A stretch of 64,000 nucleotides of DNA from Streptomyces halobius. Lineage in GTDB: Bacteria; Actinomycetota; Actinomycetes; Streptomycetales; Streptomycetaceae. A program made the translations under genes and the position numbers. Below, piece after piece: positions 50,681 to 59,136 of this stretch. Within the stretch, counting starts at the first letter, position 1, and each line of letters begins with the position of its first letter. The notes under the pieces were generated by a model. That model did no database searches. It saw nothing but the letters and a program-made list of their open reading frames with translations, and was not told the origin of the DNA. The stretch is from positions 3,844,001 to 3,908,000 of the forward strand of contig NZ_CP086322.1 in the NCBI RefSeq assembly GCF_023277745.1, given 5' to 3'.

Positions 50681-51361
50681 TCACTTCCCGGCGTCCGGGC
50701 CGACCGTCGCCGCCACCCCGGCGACGATGATCCGCAGCCCCGCCTCGAACCCGGCCTCGATGTCGCCGAACATCTCGTGCCCCGCCGTGACCGCGAGCGG
50801 ATGGCTCTCACCGAGCCGCCGCGCGCGGTTTTCGAGGTCGTAGGCGGGGTCGCGGCTGTCCGGCTCACCCGGGTCCGGATGGACCGACTGCTCCTCGATC
50901 ACCAGGCCGATGGTGAAGTTGTACGCGGTCCACCAGGCCCGCGCCGCCTCGCCCGGCGTGAAGCCCGCCGCGGTGAGCCGGCTCAGGAGCGCTTCTTGCG
51001 ATGCGGCGTGGCTCTCGTCGGTCATCCGCGTACCACTGAAGACCTTGCCGCCGTCGCGGTATTCCAGCAGTGCGCGGCGCAGCCCGCGGCAGGCGTTGAG
51101 CAGCACCTCCTGCCAGTCGTCCCGGGGACCGTCCGTCTCCGGACCGGTCCCCGCCAGCAGCGACGCGGTCATCCGCCGGAACATCTCGGTGGCCATCTCG
51201 TCCAGCAGCGCCTGCTTGTTCTTGAAGTGCCAGTACAGCGCGGGCGCCTGGACGTTCAGCTCCTTCGCGATCCGACGCAGGGTGAGCCCTTCGAGCCCCA
51301 CCTCGTTCAGCAGGCGCAGGGCGGTCTCCACCACCAGGTTCCGGTCGAGTCGCACAGCCAT
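50681..51361 (-). CDS. TetR-type repressor with TetR_C domain
   Basis: 226 residues. HTH: LVVETALRLLNEVGLEGLTL, RRIAKELNVQAPALYWHFKN, KQALLDEMATEMF. The C-terminal half (ESHAASQEALLSRLTAAGFT, WWTAYNFTIGLVIEEQ) matches TetR_C as found in tetracycline-type repressors. Divergent from an FAD monooxygenase related to Tet(X)/Rox enzymes, with twin operators between them: a classical repressor/inactivating-enzyme pair. Confidence 0.92.
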   Translation of the reverse strand: MAVRLDRNLVVETALRLLNEVGLEGLTLRRIAKELNVQAPALYWHFKNKQALLDEMATEMFRRMTASLLAGTGPETDGPRDDWQEVLLNACRGLRRALLEYRDGGKVFSGTRMTDESHAASQEALLSRLTAAGFTPGEAARAWWTAYNFTIGLVIEEQSVHPDPGEPDSRDPAYDLENRARRLGESHPLAVTAGHEMFGDIEAGFEAGLRIIVAGVAATVGPDAGK

Positions 51362-51370
51362 GTTGACAAT

Positions 51371-51420
51371 TTAACATCGTTAAGCGCACCCTCGGAACCA
51401 TGGAACTTAACAACGTTAAG
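51371..51420. promoter_or_regulatory. Two TetR operators, one inside the monooxygenase coding start
   Basis: TTAACATCGTTAA at 51371-51383 and CTTAACAACGTTAAG at 51406-51420, same core palindrome with centres 36 bases apart. The first lies between the two start codons; the second begins four bases after the ATG at 51400. Confidence 0.8.
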
Positions 51421-53028
51421 GACGTACAGCGTGCAGCGCTTACCCACGACGGCACCCATCACGGCACCCGCGACAGCACCCGTGACGCCCCCCACGACGG
51501 CCCCAGTCGCCGCTTCGATGTCCTGATCTCCGGCGCCGGCCCCACCGGCCTCGCCCTCGCCATCGACCTCGCCCGGCGCGGCGTACGCGCCCTGCTCGTC
51601 GAGCGCCAGGACCGCCTCTCCCCCGGCGCCCGCGGCACCGGACTCCAGCCCCGCACCCAGGAGGTCTACGACGACCTCGGCGTCCTCGAAGCCGTCCAGG
51701 CGGCCGGCGGCCCCTACCCGGACCTGGCCATGTGGCAGGACGGCCGCATCGTCAGCACTCAACGGATGGTCGAACGCGTCGACCCGACCCCCGCCACGCC
51801 CTACTCCAACGCCCTGATGATCCCGCAGTGGCGCAACCTGGAACTGCTCCACGAGCGTCTCCGGGAACTCGACGGCCAGATCCTCTTCGGCGCCGAACTC
51901 ACCGATTTTTCCCAGGACTCGGACGGCGTACGGGCCCGCCTCACCCTCGCCGACGGCAGCACACAGACCGTCCACGCCGCCTATCTGGTCGCCGCCGACG
52001 GCGGCCGCAGCACCCTACGCAAGGCTCTCGGCATCGGCATGAGCGGACCGACTCTGGCCGGCATGGGCCCCGCACTGCTCGCGGACCTGCGGATCGACGG
52101 CCTCGACCGCGACCACTGGCACCGCTGGCTGCTGCCGGACGACGGCTTCGTCGCCCTTCTCCCGCTCGCCGGCACCGACCACTTCCAGTGCCTCGTCTGG
52201 GGCCCCGACCTCGAACCGAACCCCTCCCCCGAGGCCATCCGCGACCGGATCGCGGCCGGCACCCATCTCACCCGCGACCAGGTGCGCGAGGTCCTGTGGA
52301 CGTCCGTCTACCGCCCCAAGGCCGCCATGGCCGACCGCTTCCGCGCGGGCCGGGTCTTCCTGGCGGGCGACGCGGCCCATATCCACTCCCCGGCCGGCGG
52401 CCAGGGCCTGAACACCAGCGTCCAGGACGCGTACAACCTCGGCTGGAAGCTCGGCCAGGTCCTGCGCCACGGCGCCCCGGACACCCTCCTGGACACCTAC
52501 GACACCGAACGCCGCCCCATAGCCGCCCACATCCTGAACATCAGCACCCGCCTGCACGGCTCCCGCACGATGCGCCGCGGCAGGGACCTCCACCAACTCG
52601 ACATCGGCTACCGCGACAGCCCCCTGACGCGGGAACTGCGCACCGACCTCCCCGAGGACGCCCTACGCGCGGGCGACCGCGCCCCCGACGCCCCCTGCAC
52701 CACAGCCGACGGCACCCCCACCCGCCTCTTCGACATCTACCGCGGCCCGCACTTCACCCTGCTGGCCCTCGGCGAGACCGACCTCGACGCGGCCGCCCTG
52801 CCCGCGGCCCCGTCCCTCGTCCGCACCGTCCACGTCGGCGGCCCGTCCCCGGACCTGATCGACACGAACGGCCACATCCGTGACGCGTACGGGGACGGGC
52901 CGACGGTGTTCCTCATCCGGCCGGACGGCTACCTGGCCGTCGCCGCACCGGCCAACGACGCGACGGTGCGAGTCGCGGAGGCGCTGGCGGCGTACACGGG
53001 GGCGGGGCTGGTGCCGTCCGCGCGGTGA
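51400..53028 (+). CDS. FAD-dependent aromatic monooxygenase (Rox/Tet(X)-like)
   Basis: 542 residues from ATG 51400. FAD fold: DVLISGAGPTGLALAIDLAR, ALLVERQDRLSPGARGTGLQ, DG dipeptide region (VAADGGRSTLRKALG) and GRVFLAGDAAHIHSPAGGQG followed by LNTSVQDAYNLGWKL; C-terminal thioredoxin-like domain (RLFDIYRGPHFTLLALG). Members hydroxylate polyketides or drugs such as rifamycins and tetracyclines. The first about 35 residues (His/Asp/Arg-rich) precede the usual start and overlap an operator, so the true start may be further downstream. TetR neighbour suggests induction by its substrate. Confidence 0.92.
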   Translation: MELNNVKDVQRAALTHDGTHHGTRDSTRDAPHDGPSRRFDVLISGAGPTGLALAIDLARRGVRALLVERQDRLSPGARGTGLQPRTQEVYDDLGVLEAVQAAGGPYPDLAMWQDGRIVSTQRMVERVDPTPATPYSNALMIPQWRNLELLHERLRELDGQILFGAELTDFSQDSDGVRARLTLADGSTQTVHAAYLVAADGGRSTLRKALGIGMSGPTLAGMGPALLADLRIDGLDRDHWHRWLLPDDGFVALLPLAGTDHFQCLVWGPDLEPNPSPEAIRDRIAAGTHLTRDQVREVLWTSVYRPKAAMADRFRAGRVFLAGDAAHIHSPAGGQGLNTSVQDAYNLGWKLGQVLRHGAPDTLLDTYDTERRPIAAHILNISTRLHGSRTMRRGRDLHQLDIGYRDSPLTRELRTDLPEDALRAGDRAPDAPCTTADGTPTRLFDIYRGPHFTLLALGETDLDAAALPAAPSLVRTVHVGGPSPDLIDTNGHIRDAYGDGPTVFLIRPDGYLAVAAPANDATVRVAEALAAYTGAGLVPSAR

Positions 53029-53045
53029 CGCCTACGGTGCGGCGG

Positions 53046-53243
53046 TCAGCGGGTCCGCTCCCCGAGCGGACCCGCCTTCACACCGACGATCAGGCCGCGC
53101 AGCGCACCCCGACCGGCTTCGATGCCCCGAGCCGGGGCGTCGCTCTCCCGGACGGCTGCGCCGTCGCCGGTCACGGCCACCTCGACGCAGTTGTTGCCCC
53201 CACCGCCACAGAACGATGAGCGCTGCCAATCGAGTTCGGTCAT
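53046..53243 (-). CDS. DUF397 small protein
   Basis: 65 residues: WQRSSFCGGGGNNCVEVAV, then DGAAVRESDAPARG, the DUF397 pattern (SS.C..G..CVEVA...VRDSK). These small proteins pair with XRE/DUF5753 regulators in WhiJ/AbaA-like systems of Streptomyces. The partner regulator here survives only as a fragment immediately upstream (stop 53256). Confidence 0.88.
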   Translation of the reverse strand: MTELDWQRSSFCGGGGNNCVEVAVTGDGAAVRESDAPARGIEAGRGALRGLIVGVKAGPLGERTR

Positions 53244-53255
53244 GCCTCGGTCCTC

Positions 53256-53426
53256 TCACAGTTCGCGTGCGATGGACCAGATGAGTTCCTGTGACTCGTT
53301 GGGCGAAAGCGTAGAGCGTTCCATCAGGTCCAGTGGCGAACGATGGTTCGCCAAATCCACCGAGTCACCCAACTCGCTGCTCGGGCCGGGCGGCAAGACC
53401 ATCTGGTTCGAACTGGGGCTGCGCAT
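53256..53426 (-). pseudogene. C-terminal remnant of an XRE/DUF5753 regulator
   Basis: The last about 56 residues of this frame (SSELGDSVDLANHRSPLDLM, ERSTLSPNESQELIWSIARE) match the C-terminal end of DUF397-partner regulators, which close with a ...LSP-D/N-ES...I...L pattern. No HTH or upstream DUF5753 sequence is found before the next gene at 53522, so the gene is truncated. Confidence 0.5.
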
Positions 53427-53521
53427 CGCCCCGCCCCCGCAGCCGCCGCCCGCTCTGGCCGCCTGGGCGCGCCGCCACCACCCGGGACCGTCGCGTACCG
53501 CCGGAACCGGTCCGGGGACGG

Positions 53522-54934
53522 CTATCCGTTGCCCGCCGCGTCCCTCCGCTCCTGACGGCGCGCGGAGGGGCGCCACTTCGCCTCGGTCTTCCGCATGCCG
53601 ACGATGGTGCAGAGGACGGTCACCACGATGACGACCTGGGTCAGCGCCTGACCGCCCCCGCCGATCGGGAAGGCCGCCGCAGCCACCGCCGCCAGCGCCG
53701 CGAGGCCCAGCCACATCACCGCGCCGACGCGCGGCCGTGGCGGACGCAGCGTCCCCGCGCCCAACCGCCGTACCTCCGGGCACGTATCGGGGCTCACCGG
53801 ACCCAGCCGCCGCCCCTGTGCGACCGGCCATTCGGGCTTCCGCGGCATCCAGCCACGCACATACCGCGCCCCGGCACCACTACCGATCACCAGCACGGCG
53901 GGCAGCAGCTCGCCTCTTCGACCGGGCCGGCCCAGCGGCGCATCCCGGTCGCCGGCACGCTCCCAGTACAGCCAGGCGGTACGGCCGCACAGCGCGTCCG
54001 CGAGATGCTCGACATCGACGAACCGGCTGACGAAGAGCTGCCGCTCGCCGTCCTCGGCCATATGGCGCAGGCCGACGCCGAGCGACCGCCTGCCCTCCGG
54101 CGCGGTGCCCGCCGACGTCACGGCAAGCGCCTGCGCATTCCCCGTACGCAGCGCCTCCGCCACCGCCGGCCCGCTGTCGTCGAACCGCTTGAGGCGACGG
54201 CGCAGCAGCAGCGCGAGGCCCCCCGCGGCCGCGGCGGCGGAAATGCCGAGCAGCGCCCCGGACGGGCGGATGCCGCCGTCCCGGAGCGCCTCCAACTCGT
54301 CGCGGCTCTCGGCCAATTGGACGCCTCTATCGTTCTCGCCCGGGACGTGAAGTGCCCAGAGCCGCTCGCCGTATCCCACCGAGCTGGACGTCATGATCAT
54401 GCCCTGCAGGCTCGCCCCCTTCCCGGCCGAGCCGTCGCCATCGCCGCTGTCAACCGTGACGGAGAGCTTCGAGGTGTGCGACATGCCGCCGCCCCGGATC
54501 GGCCTGGAGCTGTGCGACAGCACTTTGGTGACCTTCACCTGGTCGATGCTCGCTGAACCGTCGCGGGCGTCGGCCAGTTGGGGCGTGACATGCGAGGCCG
54601 AACCGAAGAGGAGGAAGGCGACGGACAGCAGGAGGAGCAGGGCACCGAACTGCTGCCGCTGCGTACGGTCGGGCCGCCAGTCTGCGTGCAGCCGGAACCC
54701 GGTCGGCGAGGACGGCGTCGCCCCTTCCGCCACCTCTGACACGTCCTGATCCGCCGCCCGCTCCCGGCGTGCGCTCACCCAGGAGACCAGCAGCCCGAGC
54801 AGGCCCACGCCCATGCAGGCCAGCACGTCCCAGCGCGGGGCCGGTTCGACGTACCGGAGGAGCAGGCTCACCGCGACGCCGGCCAGCCCGCCCCACTTCA
54901 GCACGCGCCCGACGTCAGACGGCCTGATGGTCAT
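53522..54934 (-). CDS. Membrane protein of a type-VII-like operon
   Basis: 470 residues from ATG 54934, overlapping the previous gene by 20 bases. Helices: GGLAGVAVSLLLRYVEP, LACMGVGLLGLLVSWVSA, FGALLLLLSVAFLLFGSA, ALLGISAAAAAGGLALLL and two near the C-terminus (VMWLGLAALAAVAAAAF, VVIVVTVLCTIVG). A soluble segment lies between helices 3 and 4 and a larger cytoplasmic one between 4 and 5. No recognised family. Coupled to a WXG-like gene, so it may act with its export or as its target. Confidence 0.75.
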   Translation of the reverse strand: MTIRPSDVGRVLKWGGLAGVAVSLLLRYVEPAPRWDVLACMGVGLLGLLVSWVSARRERAADQDVSEVAEGATPSSPTGFRLHADWRPDRTQRQQFGALLLLLSVAFLLFGSASHVTPQLADARDGSASIDQVKVTKVLSHSSRPIRGGGMSHTSKLSVTVDSGDGDGSAGKGASLQGMIMTSSSVGYGERLWALHVPGENDRGVQLAESRDELEALRDGGIRPSGALLGISAAAAAGGLALLLRRRLKRFDDSGPAVAEALRTGNAQALAVTSAGTAPEGRRSLGVGLRHMAEDGERQLFVSRFVDVEHLADALCGRTAWLYWERAGDRDAPLGRPGRRGELLPAVLVIGSGAGARYVRGWMPRKPEWPVAQGRRLGPVSPDTCPEVRRLGAGTLRPPRPRVGAVMWLGLAALAAVAAAAFPIGGGGQALTQVVIVVTVLCTIVGMRKTEAKWRPSARRQERRDAAGNG

Positions 54935-55770
54935 AGCTTCCGCCCGGCCTCGGGAACTTCTGCACCGCATCGAGGTTTCCGTCGAGGGCCGCGCCCCCGA
55001 TACCGAAGGCCACGTTGATCGCGGCGTACAGGGCCGACAGCGCATCGATGATCTTCGACCACTCGGCGATCATCTTCGCCGCCTGACGGGCGATCAGCGC
55101 GGCCGCACCACCCGTCACGACCAGGCCGACACCCGTGCTCGCGGCGCCGGTGGCGACCGCGATCTCGACGGCGATGGAGATCGCCATGTCGCTGATGAGG
55201 ATCAGCCCCGCCTTCAGGCCGTCGGCGAACTGCTGGATCTGGCCGGCGACGTCCTCATAGGCCGCCTTGAGGTTGTCGTGGCAGTCGCCGCTATCGCTCA
55301 GTTTCTTCTTGAGCTCGTCGAAGTCGTAACGCGTGTCGGAGGCGTTACCCGTCCACGTCTCGCCGAGGAGGTTGTTCCCCTTGTGCACATTGCCACTGAT
55401 GGCCTGGAAGAACGAGGCCAGCGAGCCCCAGGCGTTGGCGCAGTCGCCGTAGCTCTCCCAGTCCCCCGAGAGCATCTTCGCCGCCTCGCCGAACAGGTCG
55501 AAGTCGAAGACGAACTTGATGGCCTCGTTGACGAGCGTCGTCGGGCTCAGGAGGTCGAGCCCGATACCGAGCAGCCCGAGGGCCGGATTCGCCCCCTCGG
55601 CGGTGACGGAGTCCACGCGGGACCAGACCAGCCCGTCCATCCGCTCCTGCGCCCCCTGCTGCACCTGCGCCCAGAAGTCGGAAGGTGCGGGCCTCCGCCA
55701 TGTCCTGGTGCGCCCGCTCGATCATCTTGCCGTAAGCGGCGACGTCGCCGGGTATGACGTGGAAGCTCAT
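54915..55770 (-). CDS. WXG100/ESX-like type VII secretion target, apparently frameshifted
   Basis: Main frame (about 249 residues, 54915-55664): QQGAQERMDGLVWSRVDSVT, MLSGDWESYGDCANAWGSLA with a WxxY/W-rich helical hairpin, NLLGETWTGNASDTRYDFDE containing a W-T-G turn, and a hydrophobic region ISIAVEIAVATGAASTGVGL. The natural N-terminus (MSFHVIPGDVAAYGKMIERA) is at 55770 in another frame; the two frames join near 55686 (expected ...ARTF then DFWAQVQQ...). Either a real frameshift mutation or a sequence error. Full length would be about 285 residues. Confidence 0.65.
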
Positions 55771-55898
55771 GAATGCAATTCCCCGGCCAGCTTCTCCAGT
55801 GACTCCCGCAGCACTCGCGCGTCCACCGGATCCCTGGTGATCTCCAGGAACTCACTCTCGTCGACACGCTTCGGGGTATCGGGCTCGCCTCGACCCAC
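55767..55898 (-). CDS. Small leader gene of the type-VII-like operon
   Basis: 43 residues from GTG 55898: VGRGEPDTPKRVDESEFLEI, RDPVDARVLRESLEKLAGEL. Its stop overlaps the next start (ATGA). Acidic amphipathic helix; no family recognised. Confidence 0.5.
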   Translation of the reverse strand: MGRGEPDTPKRVDESEFLEITRDPVDARVLRESLEKLAGELHS

Positions 55899-56135
55899 GA
55901 CACAGTCCCCGTCTCTTCGTCGTCCGTGGGGCCCTCGCGGCCCGAACGGCCTACACCGTAGCCTCAGCGCCGCACGACCAGGCATCCGGCCCCATGCACG
56001 CGTTCGGCAACAGGAGGGACGGCGTCCGGCCGGTCCGAGCACCGGCCGGGCGCCGCCGCCCCGAGCAGATTCAGACCACCGACGACAGCAACTGCACCCT
56101 CAGTTCACCAACGATCAACGACAACGGCCGCACCC
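55899..56135. other. Intergenic region with gntP trailer repeats
   Basis: Left part: possible promoter of the minus-strand type-VII-like operon. Right part (56071-56160): three degenerate copies of the gntP 3' end, each carrying a TGA stop on the minus strand. Confidence 0.55.
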
Positions 56136-56165
56136 TCAGACCACCAACGACAACAACAGCACGCA
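56071..56165. repeat. Stop-proximal 29-36 bp repeats of gntP
   Basis: Copies begin tcagaccaccgacgacagca (56071), tcagttcaccaacgatcaac (56100) and tcagaccaccaacgacaaca (56136). The third contains the true stop; all three give TGA-GGGTGC on the minus strand, so the final codons and stop are triplicated. Confidence 0.8.
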
Positions 56166-57533
56166 CACAATCCCCACGACCGAGATCAGCGTCTCCATCA
56201 CCGACCACGTCTTCAGCGTCCGGCCGACGCTCATGCCGAAGTACTCCTTGACCATCCAGAACCCGGCGTCGTTGACATGGCTGAAGAACAACGAGCCGGA
56301 GCCGATGGCCAGGACCAGCAGGGCGCCGTGCGGGGTGCTCATATCGGCGGCGAGCGGGGCGACCAGGCCGGCGGCGGAGATGGTGGCCACCGTGGCGGAG
56401 CCGGTCGCGAGGCGGATGGCGACCGCGATCAGCCAGGCCAGCAGCAGGGTGGAGATGTTCCAGTGCTTGGAGATCTCCAGGATCATCTGGCCGACACCCG
56501 CGTCCACCAGCGTCTGCTTGAAACCGCCGCCCGCGCCGACGATCAGCAGCACACCGGCGATCGGGCCGAGCGACTTCTCGACGGTCGTGGCGATCCGGCC
56601 CTTGCTGAAACCGGCCGCCCGGCCCAGCGTGAACATCGCGACGATGACGGCGGTGAGGAGGGCGACGAGCGGGGAGCCGACGACGTCGAAGACTCTCTGG
56701 GTGGTGTTCTCCGGGTCCTCGATGACGATGTCCACCAGTGCCTTGGCCAGCATCATCACGACCGGCAGGAGAACGGTCGCGACAGTGACGGTGAAACCGG
56801 GGCGCTTTTCGAGGTCGTCGGAAGCGCGCTCGGGGACCAGCTTCTGCGGCGGCTGGATGTCCACCCAGCGGGCCGCGTAACGGGAGAAGACCGGGCCCGC
56901 GACGATCGCGGTCGGGATGGCGACGACCACGCCCAGCGCGAGGGTGATGCCGAGGTTCGCGCCGACCGCGTCGAGAGCGACAAGCGGACCGGGGTGCGGC
57001 GGAATGAGACCGTGCATGACGGACAGTCCGGTGAGCGCCGGGATGCCGATGCGCATCAGGGAGAAGTTGCCGCGTTTGGCGACCAGCAGCACGACGGGGA
57101 TGAGGAGGACGATCCCCACTTCGAAGAAGAGCGGCAGGCCGACGATTCCGGCGATCAGCACCATCGCCCAGGGCATGGCACCCCGGCTCGCCTTCGCGAG
57201 GATCGTGTCGACGATCTGGTCCGCGCCGCCGGAGTCGGCGAGCAGCTTGCCGAGGACGGCGCCGAGCGCGATCAGTACGCCGGTGCCGGCGACGGTGGCG
57301 CCGAGTCCGGTCGAGAAGCCGGCTATCGCCTTGTCGAGGGGCGCGCCGGCGATCGCGCCGAGCGCCAGCGAGCCGATGATCAGCGACAGAAAGGCGTGGA
57401 GCTTGAACTTGGTGATGAGCAGGACGATGACGGCGATGCCGGCCAGAACGGCGATGCCCAGCTGCGCATGACCGGCCGAGGTGATGGGCTCGGCCGCATC
57501 CGCTGCGAGCATCTCGACGCTGAGATGTGTCAC
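56136..57533 (-). CDS. gntP: Gluconate:H+ symporter (GntP family)
   Basis: 465 residues. About 12-14 helices; family segments: LHAFLSLIIGSLALGAIAGA, GFSTGLGATVAGTGVLIALG, ALTGLSVMHGLIPPHPGPLV (conserved GL-PPHPGP) and ATGSATVATISAAGLVAPLA. Imports gluconate for the kinase encoded upstream. Last codons reach into the trailer repeat. Confidence 0.93.
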   Translation of the reverse strand: MTHLSVEMLAADAAEPITSAGHAQLGIAVLAGIAVIVLLITKFKLHAFLSLIIGSLALGAIAGAPLDKAIAGFSTGLGATVAGTGVLIALGAVLGKLLADSGGADQIVDTILAKASRGAMPWAMVLIAGIVGLPLFFEVGIVLLIPVVLLVAKRGNFSLMRIGIPALTGLSVMHGLIPPHPGPLVALDAVGANLGITLALGVVVAIPTAIVAGPVFSRYAARWVDIQPPQKLVPERASDDLEKRPGFTVTVATVLLPVVMMLAKALVDIVIEDPENTTQRVFDVVGSPLVALLTAVIVAMFTLGRAAGFSKGRIATTVEKSLGPIAGVLLIVGAGGGFKQTLVDAGVGQMILEISKHWNISTLLLAWLIAVAIRLATGSATVATISAAGLVAPLAADMSTPHGALLVLAIGSGSLFFSHVNDAGFWMVKEYFGMSVGRTLKTWSVMETLISVVGIVCVLLLSLVV

Positions 57534-57671
57534 GGGGATTCCGTTGCTCGGAGGGGGAATGGTGCGGTGGTGGCAGTGGGGGGTGGGGCTTTGGGGTGGG
57601 GGCTTTCGGTGGGGCCCACATGGCCGCCATGCGTGCGGGCGGACCGCTGGGGCCTGTCCAGGGGGCGGGCC

Positions 57672-58187
57672 CTAGCCGGCCTGCTCCCGCCGGCGCAGCG
57701 CGGCCACCGCCCGTCCGGCGACCTCCTCCGGCGTCCCGGAGACATCCACCGCGACGCCGGCCTCGTCGGCGCCGAGCGGTTCGAGCGTGGCGAACTGGGA
57801 GTCCAGCAGGGCGGCCGGCATGAAGTGGCCCTTGCGCTCGGCCATGCGCCGCTCGATCAGCGCGCGGTCGCCGGTGAGATGCAGAAAGACGGCTTCGGGC
57901 GCGGCCGCGCGCAGCCGGTCGCGGTAGGCGCGCTTGAGGGCGGAGCTGCTGACCACTCCGCCGCGGCCGGCCCGGTCGTGCGCCCAGGCGCCGATCGCGT
58001 CCAGCCAGGGGCCGCGGTCGTGGTCGTCCAGCGGGGTGCCCGCCGACATCTTGGCGATGTTGGCCGGGGGGTGGAAGTCGTCGCCCTCGGCGTAGGGGAC
58101 GCCGAGGGCCGCGGCCACCAGCGGGCCGATGGTCGTCTTCCCGGTGCCGGCCACTCCCATCACGACGATGACGTGGGGCGTGCTCAT
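57672..58187 (-). CDS. gntK: Gluconokinase
   Basis: 171 residues from ATG 58187. P-loop VVMGVAGTGKTTIGPLVAAA, DDFHPPANIAKMSAGTPLDD, GVVSSSALKRAYRDRLRAAA and HFMPAALLDSQFATLEPL match the GntK family. Makes 6-phosphogluconate for the pentose phosphate pathway. Divergent from its regulator gene. Confidence 0.95.
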   Translation of the reverse strand: MSTPHVIVVMGVAGTGKTTIGPLVAAALGVPYAEGDDFHPPANIAKMSAGTPLDDHDRGPWLDAIGAWAHDRAGRGGVVSSSALKRAYRDRLRAAAPEAVFLHLTGDRALIERRMAERKGHFMPAALLDSQFATLEPLGADEAGVAVDVSGTPEEVAGRAVAALRRREQAG

Positions 58188-58262
58188 TCCGAATACCTCG
58201 CTGTCTCGCTCGCCGGCGCGCGGTCTGCGTCGACCGCGTGGGCACCCCACTGAACCCGATTA

Positions 58263-58302
58263 GGTATGACGTATTCAAGAGCTACGAATCAAACGCCATA
58301 CT
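58263..58302. promoter_or_regulatory. Candidate GntR operator in the gluconate divergent promoter
   Basis: GGTATGACGTATTC at 58263-58276 and, inverted, GCCATACTTAATTCC near 58295-58309, sharing a TATGrCGTwT core. The most AT-rich part of the region. Confidence 0.5.
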
Positions 58303-58335
58303 TAATTCCGAGTCGGCGGAACGTAGGCTTGGCCC

Positions 58336-59055
58336 ATGGAGAACGAGGGGCCCTTGGAGAACGAGGGGAAGGGGCTGCACGCCCGCGTGCTGGAGTCCCT
58401 GGGGCCCGCGATCACCGCGGGCGACCACCCTCCGGGCACGGTCCTGCGGACGGACGAGCTGGAGCAGCGCTTCGATGTCTCCCGCACGGTCATCCGTGAG
58501 GCGATCCGGGTCCTGGAGTCCATGCGGCTGGTCGCCTCCCGGCGCCGGGTCGGGGTGACCGTCCGCCCGGCCGAGGAGTGGAACGTCTACGACCCGCGGG
58601 TGATCGGCTGGCGGCTGGCCGGCCCGGACCGCCCCCGCCAGCTGCGCTCGCTGACCGTTCTGCGCTCGGCCGTCGAACCGGTCGCCGCGGGCCTCGCCGC
58701 CCAGCACGCCACCCCCGCCCAGTGCGCCGAACTCACCGAACACGCCATGGGGATGGTGGCCACCTCACGCGGCCGGCAGCTCGACGCGTACCTCGTGCAC
58801 GACGTGGCCTTCCACCGGGTGGTGCTCACCGCGTCCGGCAACGAGATGTTCGCCCGGCTCGGCGATGTGGTCGCGGCCGTACTGACCGGCCGCACCCAGC
58901 ACCATGTGATGTTCACGGACCCCGACCCGGCCGCGGTCACCCTGCACGTCCAGGTCGCGGAGGCGGTACGCACGGGGGACGCGGAACGGGCGGAGTCGCT
59001 GACGCGGGAGATCACACTGGGGGCGATGGCGGAACTGGACGTGCTGGCGCCGTAA
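58336..59055 (+). CDS. gntR: GntR/FadR-family regulator of the gluconate module
   Basis: 239 residues. Winged helix: LHARVLESLGPAITAGDHPP, LRTDELEQRFDVSRTVIREA, IRVLESMRLVASRRRVG. FCD sensor domain: LRSAVEPVAAGLAAQHA, DAYLVHDVAFHRVVLTASGN with metal-ligand residues, HHVMFTDPDPAAVTLHVQVA. Divergent from gntK; classical local repressor released by gluconate. Confidence 0.93.
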   Translation: MENEGPLENEGKGLHARVLESLGPAITAGDHPPGTVLRTDELEQRFDVSRTVIREAIRVLESMRLVASRRRVGVTVRPAEEWNVYDPRVIGWRLAGPDRPRQLRSLTVLRSAVEPVAAGLAAQHATPAQCAELTEHAMGMVATSRGRQLDAYLVHDVAFHRVVLTASGNEMFARLGDVVAAVLTGRTQHHVMFTDPDPAAVTLHVQVAEAVRTGDAERAESLTREITLGAMAELDVLAP

Positions 59056-59136
59056 CGGGGCCGACACTCGACACCGGACGCGCGCCCCCATCGTGGCGAG
59101 CAACCCGGCCGCCCCCAAGCACAGCGCAGCGACCAC

